The translations under genes and the position numbers were made by a program. 64,000 bases of DNA from positions 2,046,001 to 2,110,000 of the forward strand of contig OX442316.1 in assembly GCA_949358305.1 (NCBI GenBank), read 5' to 3'. Shown one piece after another: positions 41,975 through 52,996 of the stretch (its first letter is position 1; every line of letters starts with the position of its first letter). Under the pieces are notes generated by a model, which did not search any database, was not told the DNA's origin, and saw only the letters and a list, made by a program, of their open reading frames with translations. The DNA comes from Strigamia acuminata. Lineage: Eukaryota; Arthropoda; Chilopoda; Geophilomorpha; Linotaeniidae.

Positions 41975-43570
41975 ACTCGATTTTCACACTGCCGGGCGGG
42001 GATCGTTTGACTCCACTTCTAAACGCACAAGACGTTGTATTGGTCGACGCAAATGTTCTCCATTGGCGAGTACCAGTTTGCACGATCTGATCTTGTTGTC
42101 TCGACCTCGCTTAACCTCGACCACTCTGCCCATCTTTCATTTTAGACGTGGTTTAAATGGCTCTTCAATTATAACGACGTCGTTTAACTGGAGTTCTTGC
42201 ACGCTTGATTTGCCCATTTGAATTTTTAAGTCCGTCAAATACTCCCGAGACCAACGATTCCAGAAGGAGAGTAATACACGTTGTTGATAGCGCCATTGTC
42301 GAATGAATTCCTTCTGCGTTGGTTCAAGATTGTCTGTTGCTCCCGAGTCAGGTAAGTGAGTCAACATTACGCCGGTCAAGAAGTGTGCGGGTGTAAGCGG
42401 CTCAATTTCCTTTGGGTTGTCATAAACGTAAGTGATCGGTCTCCGATTTATAACAGCTTTGGTCTGTGCAAGGAAGGTTCCGAGTTAGTAGAAGTTCAAG
42501 TGCGCCGAACCGATAGCTTTTCTTAAACATCTCTTGACCGTTTGCACCATCCTCTCCCAGAACCCGCCCCACCACGGTCCATTCTCGACGATGAATCTCC
42601 ATTCGATGTCCTTTTGGGCCAAATAGTTACGAAACGTCTCGTCCTTCGTGTGGTTCAGGAGTGAAGCGAGCTCTTTGTGGGCGCGGTGGAATGTGGACCC
42701 GTTATCGCTGTACATAATCTTAGGGAGTCCCGTGCGACTGATAAATCGCTCAAAAGCCCCCAAAAAGTCTGTCGTTGCCAACGATAGTACCAATTCCAAG
42801 TGAACTGCCCGAATGGTTGCACAGGTAAATACAGCCACATACGATTTGGTTTTCCGTCCTTTTACTATCATCGGCCCCGCAAAATCGACTCCGGTGACAG
42901 CAAACGGTTGACTTTTGGACGTCCTGTCGGCTGGGAGGGCTCCTGGCACTTCTCGCATCAGTCGCCCGTTGATTTACTTACAAACGACGCATCGATCCAA
43001 CATCGTCTTCAAGGTCCTCCTTGCGGATGGTGTCCAGTAATTTTCTCGAAACTTGGATAGCATGGATGTCAGTCCGCAATGGAGGACCTGTAAATGTGAG
43101 AATTGCAAAATTAGTTCTGTAAGTTTGTGTTTAGGCGGCAAGATTAAAGGCTGAGTAGCAGTGAACAAATCTCGCGACTCATGCAGTCTATTTCGCAGTT
43201 CAATCAGTCCAGTTTCGTTCAGTCGTGGATTCAAATCTCGCAATTTCGACTCTCCATGAACCGATCTGCCATCCCTCATTCTCTTGATTTCCCGGCCATA
43301 AACTTCTGCTTGCGCAATTCCAATTAAACCGAACTTCGCACGTCTCAGCTCGGTTGCCTTCAATGGACCTCGATTGCGTTGGCTGGCATCTGCTTGTCGT
43401 TTTCTAGCATTGTCAGCAAATCTGAAAACCCATGCCAGCGTTTGGATTGCCTTTGACAGCGATCCAAACCTGGCAAACGGGAAAACATTAATTGATGTCG
43501 TCTGCACCGCCTCGACGTGGATTTCCGCAATTTCTTCATCGTCTTGTTCTTCGACTGGCTCTGACAGCAT
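41975..43570 (-). pseudogene. BEL/Pao retrotransposon relic (integrase region)
   Basis: On the minus strand: the region before integrase with a zinc motif HLQVLHCG...CVVC (43,570-42,974), an in-frame TAA at 42,974-42,976, and then the integrase core with D in GVDFAGP, D in YSDNGSTF and E in FIVENGPWWGGFWERMV, a BEL/Pao hallmark (to about 42,485). After a frameshift comes the C-terminal DUF5641-type part (42,379-42,137, WNRWSREYLTDL) ending in RRPIQRLVRLEV near 42,000. Protease, RT and RNase H are missing upstream. A dead 5'-truncated copy. Confidence 0.87.
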
Positions 43571-44341
43571 TTTTGGCCATCATTGAATCTCAATTGATGA
43601 AATGACATCATTGAATGTCAAATGATAAAATTCAACCTCGATCTTGGAACTACTTTTTACCTAGCAACAGTTGTTTACAATATTCCTCCACAAGCCTAAT
43701 TACTCCCAAAAGTGTGCTATCACCATAGAAAGAGTCCGTATTTAATGTTTGATTTATTTCTTTCTGCCTGTTCATCGCATAAAAACATTTGGGCAGCTTA
43801 TTTACCTGTTTGAGGTAAATAAATTCCTCAAAAAGTTTGGTCATGACCGAAGAGTCCTTATTGGTGCACTCCCATTGTCAGTTAAATTTAAACATAATTG
43901 TTATGTGTGGGTTCACCCCAGCTCACACGTAACAATATGGTACTTGGATAGGTTATCTTGAGGAAATCCCAGTTACTTCCCACAGTATCTGATTAAGATA
44001 GTGTTTCTACAGCACAAACATCTGCCGTCTGCCTCAAACTAGTATTTCTGTTGTTTTCCCAGTCTCGGTGAGAGGTTGGATTAGTGCTAAAATACAAAGC
44101 TTGCATGACTTACGACAAGCACTACTTCCTGATTATTGTAAATTAGTTATTTTCCTAAGGATGGTCTATTCATGTTGCAGATAATCTATTTAAACCGTCC
44201 TTTATGTTAATTATCTGATGAAATGTTTAAAGATTTTTTTATTGATAGTAACAATGAGTCTGTGCTGATAATATAAAAATTTTAATCTGCTGCATTTATA
44301 TAAGAAATTATTTTAAATTTGAGCTCCATAACTTAGGCACT
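43571..44341 (+). promoter_or_regulatory. Spacer and 5' flank of P450 locus F
   Basis: 43,571-43,930 shows nothing I recognise. 43,934-44,341 is the conserved P450 5' flank also seen upstream of gene C, including tttatataag about 40 bases before the start codon. Confidence 0.5.
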
Positions 44342-44544
44342 ATGATGTGGAATGATTCTTTGGTTAATACAGTTGGGCTGCTATTGGTGGCTGCAACTTT
44401 GTGGATTATTAACGTCTACTTGAAGACTCCAAAAAATCTACCACCCGGACCCATAGGAGTTCCAATTTTGGGCTATATGCCCTTTTTAGGCAGCAAGCCT
44501 CATATCACCCTCACCAAATTAATAAAGAAATATGGAGACTTTTT

Positions 44545-44835
44545 GGATCTCCATCATTTTAGCGACGCTCATTTTAGCAAAAAAGTCCCATTTTAGCGAA
44601 CATGTCATTTTAGCGACACAAAAACCTAGGTTTAATTCCTAAGAAGGGCTAACAAGGGGGGGGCTGCGCCCCCTCTTGACCCCCCGCAAACCTAACCTTA
44701 CTGGTTTTTTGATGAAAACCACTTTTTTATCATGTAGCGTCGCTAAAACCTTGGTTTTTGTGTCGCTAAAATGACATGTTCGCTAAAATGGGACTTTTTC
44801 GCTAAAATGAGCGTTGCTAAAATGACGCTAACCGA
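44545..44835. mobile_element. MITE inserted in exon 1 of locus F, 7-bp target duplication
   Basis: ACTTTTT occurs on both sides (44,538-44,544 and 44,836-44,842). The arms 44,555-44,629 and 44,749-44,828 are inverted copies made of repeated cattttagcg words. The centre holds a G/C-rich segment. Subtracting insert plus one duplication restores the usual exon 1 length, which confirms the boundaries. Confidence 0.9.
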
Positions 44836-45229
44836 ACTTTTTTACGTGAGTAATTTCAAAGCTACCATATTTTGCATTCAAGACAATTGTGATATTCATT
44901 TATTACAATTCATGTTTTTTTAAAGCCATATTTAAAGTTTAACTAAAATGAGGAAAATAAATAATTTAAAGCAAATTTTTGTTAACAAACTTTAACCTAT
45001 TGAATAGCTCTATTACTTATTTCTTTCTTTAGTTTTCACATCGAAGCTGATCGAGTAGTTGTTTTGTCTTCTTTCAAGCTGATCAAAGAAGCTTTCATTA
45101 AACAGGGCAATTTGTTTGAAGAAAGACCAGAAAGCATTAAGGAGCTAGTCACTTGTGATTCACAAACAGGTACAATTAATTATTCTGGAAATGATACATT
45201 CCTGGGTTTGATATGAAATCATATGATAG

Positions 45230-46040
45230 CATTCAGCACACCTACTGAATGACCACAGGCATCTGCAGATAAGGGAAGTCACAAACACACACATTTAGTC
45301 CCAGGGAAGGGAACACATGTTTATTCACCTAGTGCAAAACCATAATAATAACATAGAACAAATGCTAACCAGAATAAATCTTCATATGCTACAATAGGAA
45401 AAATAGAACGAATTATAATCAGTCACAAAATGGTTATCAGTTCAAAGGGAACAGTCACTACTATGCGGCAACTTAGAACTACTTTGGGAGGCAATGCTTG
45501 TTGTGTCCAAGATAACAATTGTTGCAACGGAAATGAAAACCACCCGACTGATGGATTATGCACAGGTGTCAACAACAAGAACAAATCTCAAAACTAAATG
45601 AACAAATCATAATGCTAACATAATGTAAAATACAAACAAACATAAAGTGACTTAGATAAGTGATTACATAATTATCCCACTTGAAATATCAGTCAATATT
45701 AATCAAATAACTCAAGTGAAAGAAAGTTAAATAATCAAACATCTGGAATCATGCACCGAATATTTCGGGTGACGAATAATTCGAGATCAAATTGTTGTAT
45801 TTACATGCAGAAAATAATTCGTGATCACTTTCTGTTTTCGTCCAATGGGAAAGTGCCGAAGCGATGCACGCATGCGCAATAAAAATAGTTCGAGTTCACT
45901 CGAATTAAACAACCTACTGTAACTGTAAGGGATTATTCACTACTCGAATAATCTTTGTCATCCCTGATTACATGACAGTTGTGCACACGGAATATTTCAT
46001 CTCACTCATTTCATCTCATTCCTTGTATGTAAAAATAGTA
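45230..46040. other. Insertion(s) in intron 2 of locus F; no gene
   Basis: Sequence absent from intron 2 of the other copies. Partly inverted words (gacgaataattcgag near 45,772 and ctcgaataatctttgtc near 45,945) suggest a small MITE at about 45,765-45,968. The rest is unrecognised. Confidence 0.4.
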
Positions 46041-46423
46041 TTAGTAAACTTGGTAAATATTGATGGTCTACAGCTATTACTACTTAATAAGGTTTGACGT
46101 CGACTGTTGGTGCACCGGGTACGGAATTACGCCGTTTTACCATATCCACGATGCGCAACCTAGGAATTGGTAAAGCGAGTTTAGAACCCAAAATTCAGGT
46201 CAGTAGTCAATCATTTCGTGCGAACGAGATTGAAGAACATAAAATGAATCTACTTTCAGGATGAAATCGATTTTGTAATTGAAGAAATAAAAAAATTGAA
46301 AGGAAAACTGTTGTTGTAGAATTTACTCCACTGGATCAAGCACCAAATGGGCAATCCATCATTTCTGGCTCAAAATTAGAAGTCTAAGGAAGTGGTGGTT
46401 TGAGGGCGGGAGAATGAGGATGT

Positions 46424-46453
46424 TTAGGTTAGGTTAGGTTAGGTTAGGTTAGG
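46424..46453 (+). repeat. (TTAGG)6, arthropod-type telomere motif
   Basis: Six exact TTAGG units, 117 bp after the P450 breakpoint. The duplicated block carries the same array at 49,003-49,032. Internal position, so not a chromosome end. Confidence 0.9.
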
Positions 46454-46462
46454 TTTAGATTA

Positions 46463-46865
46463 GCCAGCGCCATCTATTATCAAAATTGGCAACCAAAACT
46501 CCCAAATTTTGCCGGAGAACAAAATGGGCAAAATGGCAGCCGTTTGGTTACGGGTTTGACCAGATGGTCGAATTTCGTTACGATCGGTCCAAAAAAATGG
46601 TTGTGTGTATGAACCGGTCACTCGTCATGCCCTCGGGCAATAGCTTCTGTGTTGACACGTGTTGGCGCCATCTACTATCAAAATTGGCTACTAAAAGTCC
46701 CAAATTTGGCCCGAGGACAAAATGGACAAAATGGCGGCCGTTTATATACGGGTTTGACCAGATGGTCGAGTTTCATTAGGATCGGTCCAAAAAAAATGGT
46801 TGTGTGTTTTTCACCGGTCACGTGACGTGTCTCACAGGCAATGACTCAGATGGATTTCAGGAGCA
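46463..46865 (+). repeat. Tandem dimer of a ~198-bp unit
   Basis: Two copies start gcgccatctattatcaaaat (46,467) and gcgccatctactatcaaaat (46,665) and share gggtttgaccagatggtcga. It recurs at 49,042-49,444 in the block duplication. No coding role seen. Confidence 0.8.
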
Positions 46866-46956
46866 TAAAAAAAATGATGCTTACTCTTCAAATTTTTTTT
46901 CACGAGTGAAAAGATATTTAATTGCGTGATGTCATACGGTTAGTAAAATTCACAAT

Positions 46957-47055
46957 AAAACAAGAAAAGACAAGAAAGGACAAGAAAGGACAAGAAAAGA
47001 CAAGAAAAGACAAGAAAGGACAAGAAAAGACAAGAAAGGACAAGAAAGGACAGAA
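46957..47055 (-). repeat. Purine minisatellite (ACAAGAAAGG)n
   Basis: About nine 10-base units alternating gaaagg and gaaaag, all purine on this strand except the C. Recurs at 49,536-49,634. Confidence 0.85.
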
Positions 47056-47331
47056 GACAGAAGACGGCTGACTTAGCTCTGGCATTCAGTTGATGTGTGT
47101 TAATTGAGCAGTTGATGATTTGTGGCTGCTGGTTGAATTGTCTGCACCCCCCCCCTCGAGTGGTGTTTGTTTGTTTGTTTGTTTGATCAGTCAGGCTAAC
47201 AAAGTCGGCCTGTTTATGGCACGGCTGGTTTAGCTCTGGCATCATGCTTAGTGTTTGTTTAATTTATTTTATTTCTTAAATTATTTTTATATAAAAAAAT
47301 AAAATCCATTTAGATTCGCTCTGTGCTTAAG

Positions 47332-48174
47332 ATGAATAGATACAAAGTCAAGAAATGTGTAGAGTTTTTAAAAGGAAAAAGAGAAAGTGGACATCTATCT
47401 AAGGATTTTAAGTTACACATCAAGTTGGAACAACTCTTGGCAAAATGCCGAGAATATGATGATTTTGTGAACATTGAACCTCGGCCGTATTACCTTTTCA
47501 AAAATATCTTTGACGGACAAGTGCTTGATTACATTGTCGAATTCGACGAAAGGATTTTTGACATAGAAGATGTGATGAAAGACGCCACTCCAAATATCCG
47601 TGCATTGGCAGCAGAAGTTGCAGCCAGCATGAATTCGTGCAAAGTGAGCATTATGATGCTATTGAGATATCGGCATTCCCTGAGGACGACGACTGATCAA
47701 CATTATTGGTACCGGGCCGATCCGTTCGTGATGCATTCGGACGATGTTGACCACATTCTGGATTCAGCTGCGAAACAACTGGCCATACAAAATGCCGAAT
47801 TTGTCGAAACTCACGACTATTTATATTACCTTTGTGTGGACGAGATTAAAATTTGTTTTGCTGCTTTACACCAGAAAGGTGGATGGTACAAAGATGTTCC
47901 GTCATTTCCGTTGAGTTTGAACAACGATTTGCCAGCCGTCATTTGCAATAAGAAAGCGGTGTTAACATTTAAAATTGAGTTGCAAAAGTCTTTTGTTTGG
48001 GCCGTTCTTGCATCTTTACATCCTGTAGCCAATAATGCCGAACGCATAATTAATTATTTGAAGTATGAGCACGAATTGAACTTGCAAGGCTTTGAATTTC
48101 CGTTGACTTACAGAAATAAAAATAAAAATAATTATTGCACACATATTTTAGACGACCAAACATTAATTTGGTAA
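47332..48174 (+). pseudogene. Polinton/adintovirus-type DNA polymerase, N-terminal part (copy 1)
   Basis: Identical by eye to the second copy up to 48,114. After that the frame runs into AT-rich unrelated sequence and stops at 48,174. It contains the part ending in FVWAVLASLHP...NAERIINY, but not the following segment seen in copy 2. No polymerase catalytic motifs. Dead fragment. Confidence 0.75.
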
Positions 48175-48431
48175 AAAAATGAATAAAATTAATTTAAAAA
48201 AAATTTTTTTAATTATTTTTTTATTTTTATTATTTTATTATTTATATTATTTTATTTTTAAATTATTTTTTAAATTATTTTTACTACTGATGCTTAAAAC
48301 AATCAAAATGAGTGGTTTTGACCTAGTTCAGCATGCATTTCTATGCTGTAGTAGTCTGTCTGTGTAAAGCAGCGCCACCGTGGCGAATCAGGGAACTGAC
48401 GGAGTGAGACTACTATCCCTTCTTACACTAT
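48115..48431. other. 318-bp filler replacing the deleted middle of copy 1; no gene
   Basis: The first ~160 bases are nearly pure A/T (ttattttattattta). The rest contains agcgccaccgtggcg. It has no counterpart in the second copy. Confidence 0.7.
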
Positions 48432-48811
48432 GGTTTTAAGTTGTCGAAATTCCTTGTTAATAAGTTTAAGGTTTTGTTCGGGGGTCTTGTAGTATCCTTT
48501 CCACCCTTTACGCAGTCGCGTAGTGGAATTGTATTTTTGCGTAGGCTTTCTCTGGCCACCGAGTGTCCCGCGGTCCTAGGAGTCCGGTCGGAACTCGGGA
48601 GATACTACGTAAAGTTTTGCATCTCACTTAGTGAGATTTGTCCAAGGGAGACTGTATAATTTTTCGCCTAAACCTTTTGGGGGTTTACGCCATTGGTGAA
48701 AGCGTAAAAATTGTGTTTTGTGCTTCATTTGGTGCGTGCGACGATTTATTTAGTGATAAAGTGTAATCTTCGTGACGAATCGACCATATATGGCGTCGGA
48801 GGAGAAATTCG
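48432..48811 (+). repeat. Copy of Copia leader and first gag codons
   Basis: Matches 52,093-52,471. It ends after the start codon and six or so codons of gag (MASEEKF), where it is fused to P450 intron 3 sequence. A P450 exon 4 start follows at 48,839-48,886. Confidence 0.85.
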
Positions 48812-49910
48812 AAGAACATAAAATGAATCTACTTTCAGGATGAAATCGATTTTGTAATTGAAGAAATAAAAAAATTGAAAGGAAAACTGTTGTTGTAGAA
48901 TTTACTCCACTGGATCAAGCACCAAATGGGCAATCCATCATTTCTGGCTCAAAATTAGAAGTCTAAGGAAGTGGTGGTTTGAGGGCGGGAGAATGAGGAT
49001 GTTTAGGTTAGGTTAGGTTAGGTTAGGTTAGGTTTAGATTAGCCAGCGCCATCTATTATCAAAATTGGCAACCAAAACTCCCAAATTTTGCCGGAGAACA
49101 AAATGGGCAAAATGGCAGCCGTTTGGTTACGGGTTTGACCAGATGGTCGAATTTCGTTACGATCGGTCCAAAAAAATGGTTGTGTGTATGAACCGGTCAC
49201 TCGTCATGCCCTCGGGCAATAGCTTCTGTGTTGACACGTGTTGGCGCCATCTACTATCAAAATTGGCTACTAAAAGTCCCAAATTTGGCCCGAGGACAAA
49301 ATGGACAAAATGGCGGCCGTTTATATACGGGTTTGACCAGATGGTCGAGTTTCATTAGGATCGGTCCAAAAAAAATGGTTGTGTGTTTTTCACCGGTCAC
49401 GTGACGTGTCTCACAGGCAATGACTCAGATGGATTTCAGGAGCATAAAAAAAATGATGCTTACTCTTCAAATTTTTTTTCACGAGTGAAAAGATATTTAA
49501 TTGCGTGATGTCATACGGTTAGTAAAATTCACAATAAAACAAGAAAAGACAAGAAAGGACAAGAAAGGACAAGAAAAGACAAGAAAAGACAAGAAAGGAC
49601 AAGAAAAGACAAGAAAGGACAAGAAAGGACAGAAGACAGAAGACGGCTGACTTAGCTCTGGCATTCAGTTGATGTGTGTTAATTGAGCAGTTGATGATTT
49701 GTGGCTGCTGGTTGAATTGTCTGCACCCCCCCCCTCGAGTGGTGTTTGTTTGTTTGTTTGTTTGATCAGTCAGGCTAACAAAGTCGGCCTGTTTATGGCA
49801 CGGCTGGTTTAGCTCTGGCATCATGCTTAGTGTTTGTTTAATTTATTTTATTTCTTAAATTATTTTTATATAAAAAAATGAAATCCATTTAGATTCGCTC
49901 TGTGCTTAAG

Positions 49911-50876
49911 ATGAATAGATACAAAGTCAAGAAATGTGTAGAGTTTTTAAAAGGAAAAAGAGAAAGTGGACATCTATCTAAGGATTTTAAGTTACACATC
50001 AAGTTGGAACAACTCTTGGCAAAATGCCGAGAATATGATGATTTTGTGAACATTGAACCTCGGCCGTATTACCTTTTCAAAAATATCTTTGACGGACAAG
50101 TGCTTGATTACATTGTCGAATTCGACGAAAGGATTTTTGACATAGAAGATGTGATGAAAGACGCCACTCCAAATATCCGTGCATTGGCAGCAGAAGTTGC
50201 AGCCAGCATGAATTCGTGCAAAGTGAGCATTATGATGCTATTGAGATATCGGCATTCCCTGAGGACGACGACTGATCAACATTATTGGTACCGGGCCGAT
50301 CCGTTCGTGATGCATTCGGACGATGTTGACCACATTCTGGATTCAGCTGCGAAACAACTGGCCATACAAAATGCCGAATTTGTCGAAACTCACGACTATT
50401 TATATTACCTTTGTGTGGACGAGATTAAAATTTGTTTTGCTGCTTTACACCAGAAAGGTGGATGGTACAAAGATGTTCCGTCATTTCCGTTGAGTTTGAA
50501 CAACGATTTGCCAGCCGTCATTTGCAATAAGAAAGCGGTGTTAACATTTAAAATTGAGTTGCAAAAGTCTTTTGTTTGGGCCGTTCTTGCATCTTTACAT
50601 CCTGTAGCCAATAATGCCGAACGCATAATTAATTATTTGAAGTATGAGCACGAATTGAACTTGCAAGGCTTTGAATTTCCGTTGACTTACAGAAACGTAG
50701 AAAAATTCCAGTTGCAGAATCCCGATATCGAAGTGACTATTTATTTTTGGGACAGCAATCATGTGCAAAGATATGTGACCGTACACAGAAACAGGAAACA
50801 TCACGTCGATCTATTCTTCTATGGAAACAACTGCTACGGACATGTGAGGAATCTAAAACGTTTGCTCGGTTATTTT
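49911..50876 (+). pseudogene. Polinton/adintovirus-type DNA polymerase, N-terminal part (copy 2), cut by Copia LTR
   Basis: The frame opens at ATG 49,911 (MNRYKVKKCVEF) and is clean for 322 codons. Its second half has the layout I associate with the region N-terminal to the protein-primed family B polymerase domain in Polintons: FVWAVLASLHP, NLQGFEFPLTY, VEKFQLQNPDIEVTIYFW, and HVDLFFYGNN followed by HVRNLKRLLG. The exonuclease and polymerase motifs would lie further on but are missing: at 50,877 a Copia LTR begins, and the last ~28 codons of the open frame are LTR read-through. The family replicates linear DNA from a terminal protein. Here only a truncated fragment remains. Confidence 0.75.
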
Positions 50877-51343
50877 TGTTGGGAAATGCCCAACTGTTTG
50901 AGATTTATTAGTTGCATATTTATGGCTAAATGCAACGTGCATATCTTTACTTTGCTGTGACTTAGTTAAACTAGTTGATCCCGATTTTTACCCTGCTTGT
51001 TATGTGCCGCAACTAGTTTATTTACTTGTAAAGATGTGCCTTCTCGTCGTCCGCTCAAATGAGCAATATTCGTTTAGTTTTTCCATTGCTTTTAAGTTGT
51101 TTATCAATTATTTGCTCCTCCCTTATTGTTTATCATGTAAAGGACAAATCATTGCTTGTTAACAATGATTTGTTCTATTGTAAGCTTGTATTCATACTTT
51201 GAGGGCGGCTAGCCTCAAAGCAGTCGCTTTTACTGTTGTTCGTGACGATTAAAGATGGCGGTCGCGTAATGCGAGTTCCCGCACCCATTAAATCGTGTCT
51301 CAGCTCTATTTTCCTGATGTCCGGCGCCTCCAAATCCATCATA

Positions 51344-51361
51344 TGGTAGCAGAGGATGGTT
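51344..51361 (+). other. Primer-binding site for initiator tRNA-Met
   Basis: TGGTAGCAGAGGATGGTT is complementary to the 18 3'-terminal bases of eukaryotic initiator methionine tRNA (AACCAUCCUCUGCUACCA), which fixes the LTR boundary just upstream. Confidence 0.9.
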
Positions 51362-52453
51362 GACGACGCGGCCAACCGTTTGTGATGAATTGGCGGCGAT
51401 TTTTGTGAAGAAACGGACATCGCGACTTCGTCGGTATCGTTGCAGAGACGTATCGCCGTTTTCGGGAATTTAGCAAAGCGGACGAGCTTTGACAACGTGT
51501 GCGGACAATTCGCCAGCGAATTTGGAACAGAACAGTGTGAGAATTGTCGTTTTTCCGTGCGAAATAAGCACATTCGCCGATATAAAGAAGATTTTTCTTC
51601 TGCGGCGCCATTTTGGTTTTTTGACTTCATCGCGCACGGCCGTGAAGCCAGCGGAGAATCGTGTGTACGGATCGACACACGCTCTCATCACGATTCAACA
51701 AAGAATACGTCGAAACGACGTAATTTTTGGACCGTTTTTCGTTGAAAATCAACACGGAAGTCATCGTGCGAATCGATTTTTCGACGGCGGCCGGATTTTT
51801 CGTCAAAGCGGACGAAAAACGACGTGTGAGAATAATTTTCAACGTAAGGACCTGTGTGGGCATAAATTTGCACACAGGCATCAGCTATTTGAGCACCTAG
51901 AAGACCAGTTAGCGGGTTAAACATACGCGCTGGCATTTTCCCGAGGTTTTGTGCACGGAGCACATCCTACGAAGGTGCGGACGAGCACGTTGAGTCGACG
52001 TGCATCGATTTCACGACGTGGGATCAACGAGGGAATTTTTGCGAAGCAAACCAACCCGCAAAACAACGGAATTTCACCTTGCCAACCATTATTTAGTTTT
52101 AAGTTGTCGAAATTCCTTGTTAATAAGTTTAAGGTTTTGTTCGGGGGTCTTGTAGTATCCTTTCCACCCTTTACGCAGTCGCGTAGTGGAATTGTATTTT
52201 TGCGTAGGCTTTCTCTGGCCACCGAGTGTCCCGCGGTCCTAGGAGTCCGGTCGGAACTCGGGAGATACTACGTAAAGTTTTGCATCTCACTTAGTGAGAT
52301 TTGTCCAAGGGAGACTGTATAATTTTTCGCCTAAACCTTTTGGGGGTTTACGCCATTGGTGAAAGCGTAAAAATTGTGTTTTGTGCTTCATTTGGTGCGT
52401 GCGACGATTTATTTAGTGATAAAGTGTAATCTTCGTGACGAATCGACCATATA

Positions 52454-52992
52454 TGGCGTCGGAGGAGAAATTCGACGACTACAAGTCGATAAAGAAACTA
52501 AATGGGACCAACTATGCACAATGGGCGATTGGTGTGAAATTATTGTTATCCCAGCAAGGCGTGTGGGACCACGTGACGGGCGACGAGACTGCGCCGGGTC
52601 CCAACGCCACAGCCAAAGAAAAACGGGATTTTAAAGTGCGTGAAAAGCGAGCATGGTCCACGATATGCCTGAGTTGCGAAGAAGCGCAACAGCTCGTGGC
52701 CGTTGCCAAGGATACTTCTAAAGGAGCGTGGGAAGCAATCCGAGATGCTTACCAGCCCACCACACGCGCCCGGAAGGGCAGATTGAGGCGCGAGTTCCTG
52801 CAAATGCATCTGATGGACAATGAGGAGATGATGTGTTTCCTAGCTCGTGTCGACAGAAAAGTCGCAGAACTCGCGAACGTCAAAGTTATACCGACGGATG
52901 AGGAAATCGCATTTCAATATATGGCAAAAGACAAGAAACGAGTGATATTAGAAGATTGTATACACACCAAGGCTTATGGTTATGTTGAGTAA
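52454..52992 (+). pseudogene. gag: Copia gag, truncated
   Basis: Starts at ATG 52,454 (MASEEKFDDY). The words KLNGTNYAQWAIGVKLLL, KGAWEAIRDAYQ and EFLQMHLMDNEEM are those of the Copia gag N-terminal domain. About 178 residues are open to 52,992. The expected zinc knuckle and pol are absent, and adjacent minus-strand sequence belongs to another gene, so the frame end is a breakpoint, not a natural terminus. Confidence 0.85.
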
Positions 52993-52996
52993 AATG

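Larger units (their letters stand above)
44342..46307 (+). pseudogene. Cytochrome P450, CYP2 clan (locus F), broken
   Basis: Exon 1 starts at 44,342 (MMWNDS) and is split by a 291-bp MITE at 44,545-44,835 just before its donor, which reappears at about 44,845. Exon 2 (45,033-45,169) and exon 3 (46,092-46,198) are full length with good splice sites. Exon 4 starts at 46,260 but similarity ends after 48 bases, at 46,307, where foreign sequence begins. Exons 5-8, including the haem loop, are absent. In exon 3 the residues before ELRRF differ from the other copies (PGTELRRF). Certainly non-functional as a P450. Confidence 0.9.
46232..52471. repeat. Tandem duplication of a composite P450/Polinton/Copia block
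   Basis: 46,232-48,114 recurs as 48,811-50,693 (offset 2,579), and 48,432-48,811 recurs as 52,093-52,471 (offset 3,661). The simplest reading is a tandem duplication of a 3,661-bp unit (48,811-52,471). The upstream copy then lost about 1.4 kb, replaced by 318 bp of other sequence (48,115-48,431). The junction at about 48,811 joins the first codons of Copia gag to P450 intron 3 through a few shared bases. Confidence 0.85.
50877..52992 (+). mobile_element. 5' part of a Ty1/Copia element (LTR, primer site, leader, gag start)
   Basis: 5' LTR 50,877 to about 51,341 (465 bp), starting TGTTGGGAAATGCCCAAC (a small hairpin) and ending catCA. Two bases later lies the initiator-tRNA primer site. A leader of about 1.1 kb precedes gag. 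The element breaks off inside gag, before about 52,990. The element's 3' part was not found in this window. Confidence 0.85.

Noticed and set aside
46424-46453. TTAGG run as a chromosome end
   Set aside because: Only six units, with continuous non-telomeric sequence on both sides.
50877-50960. C-terminal ~28 residues of the polymerase-like frame (GYFCWEMPN onwards)
   Set aside because: Encoded by the Copia LTR, not part of the polymerase.
51175-51963. Multiple frames in the Copia LTR and leader
   Set aside because: Open on both strands because of GC-rich stop-poor sequence; they overlap the primer site and leader and have no motif.
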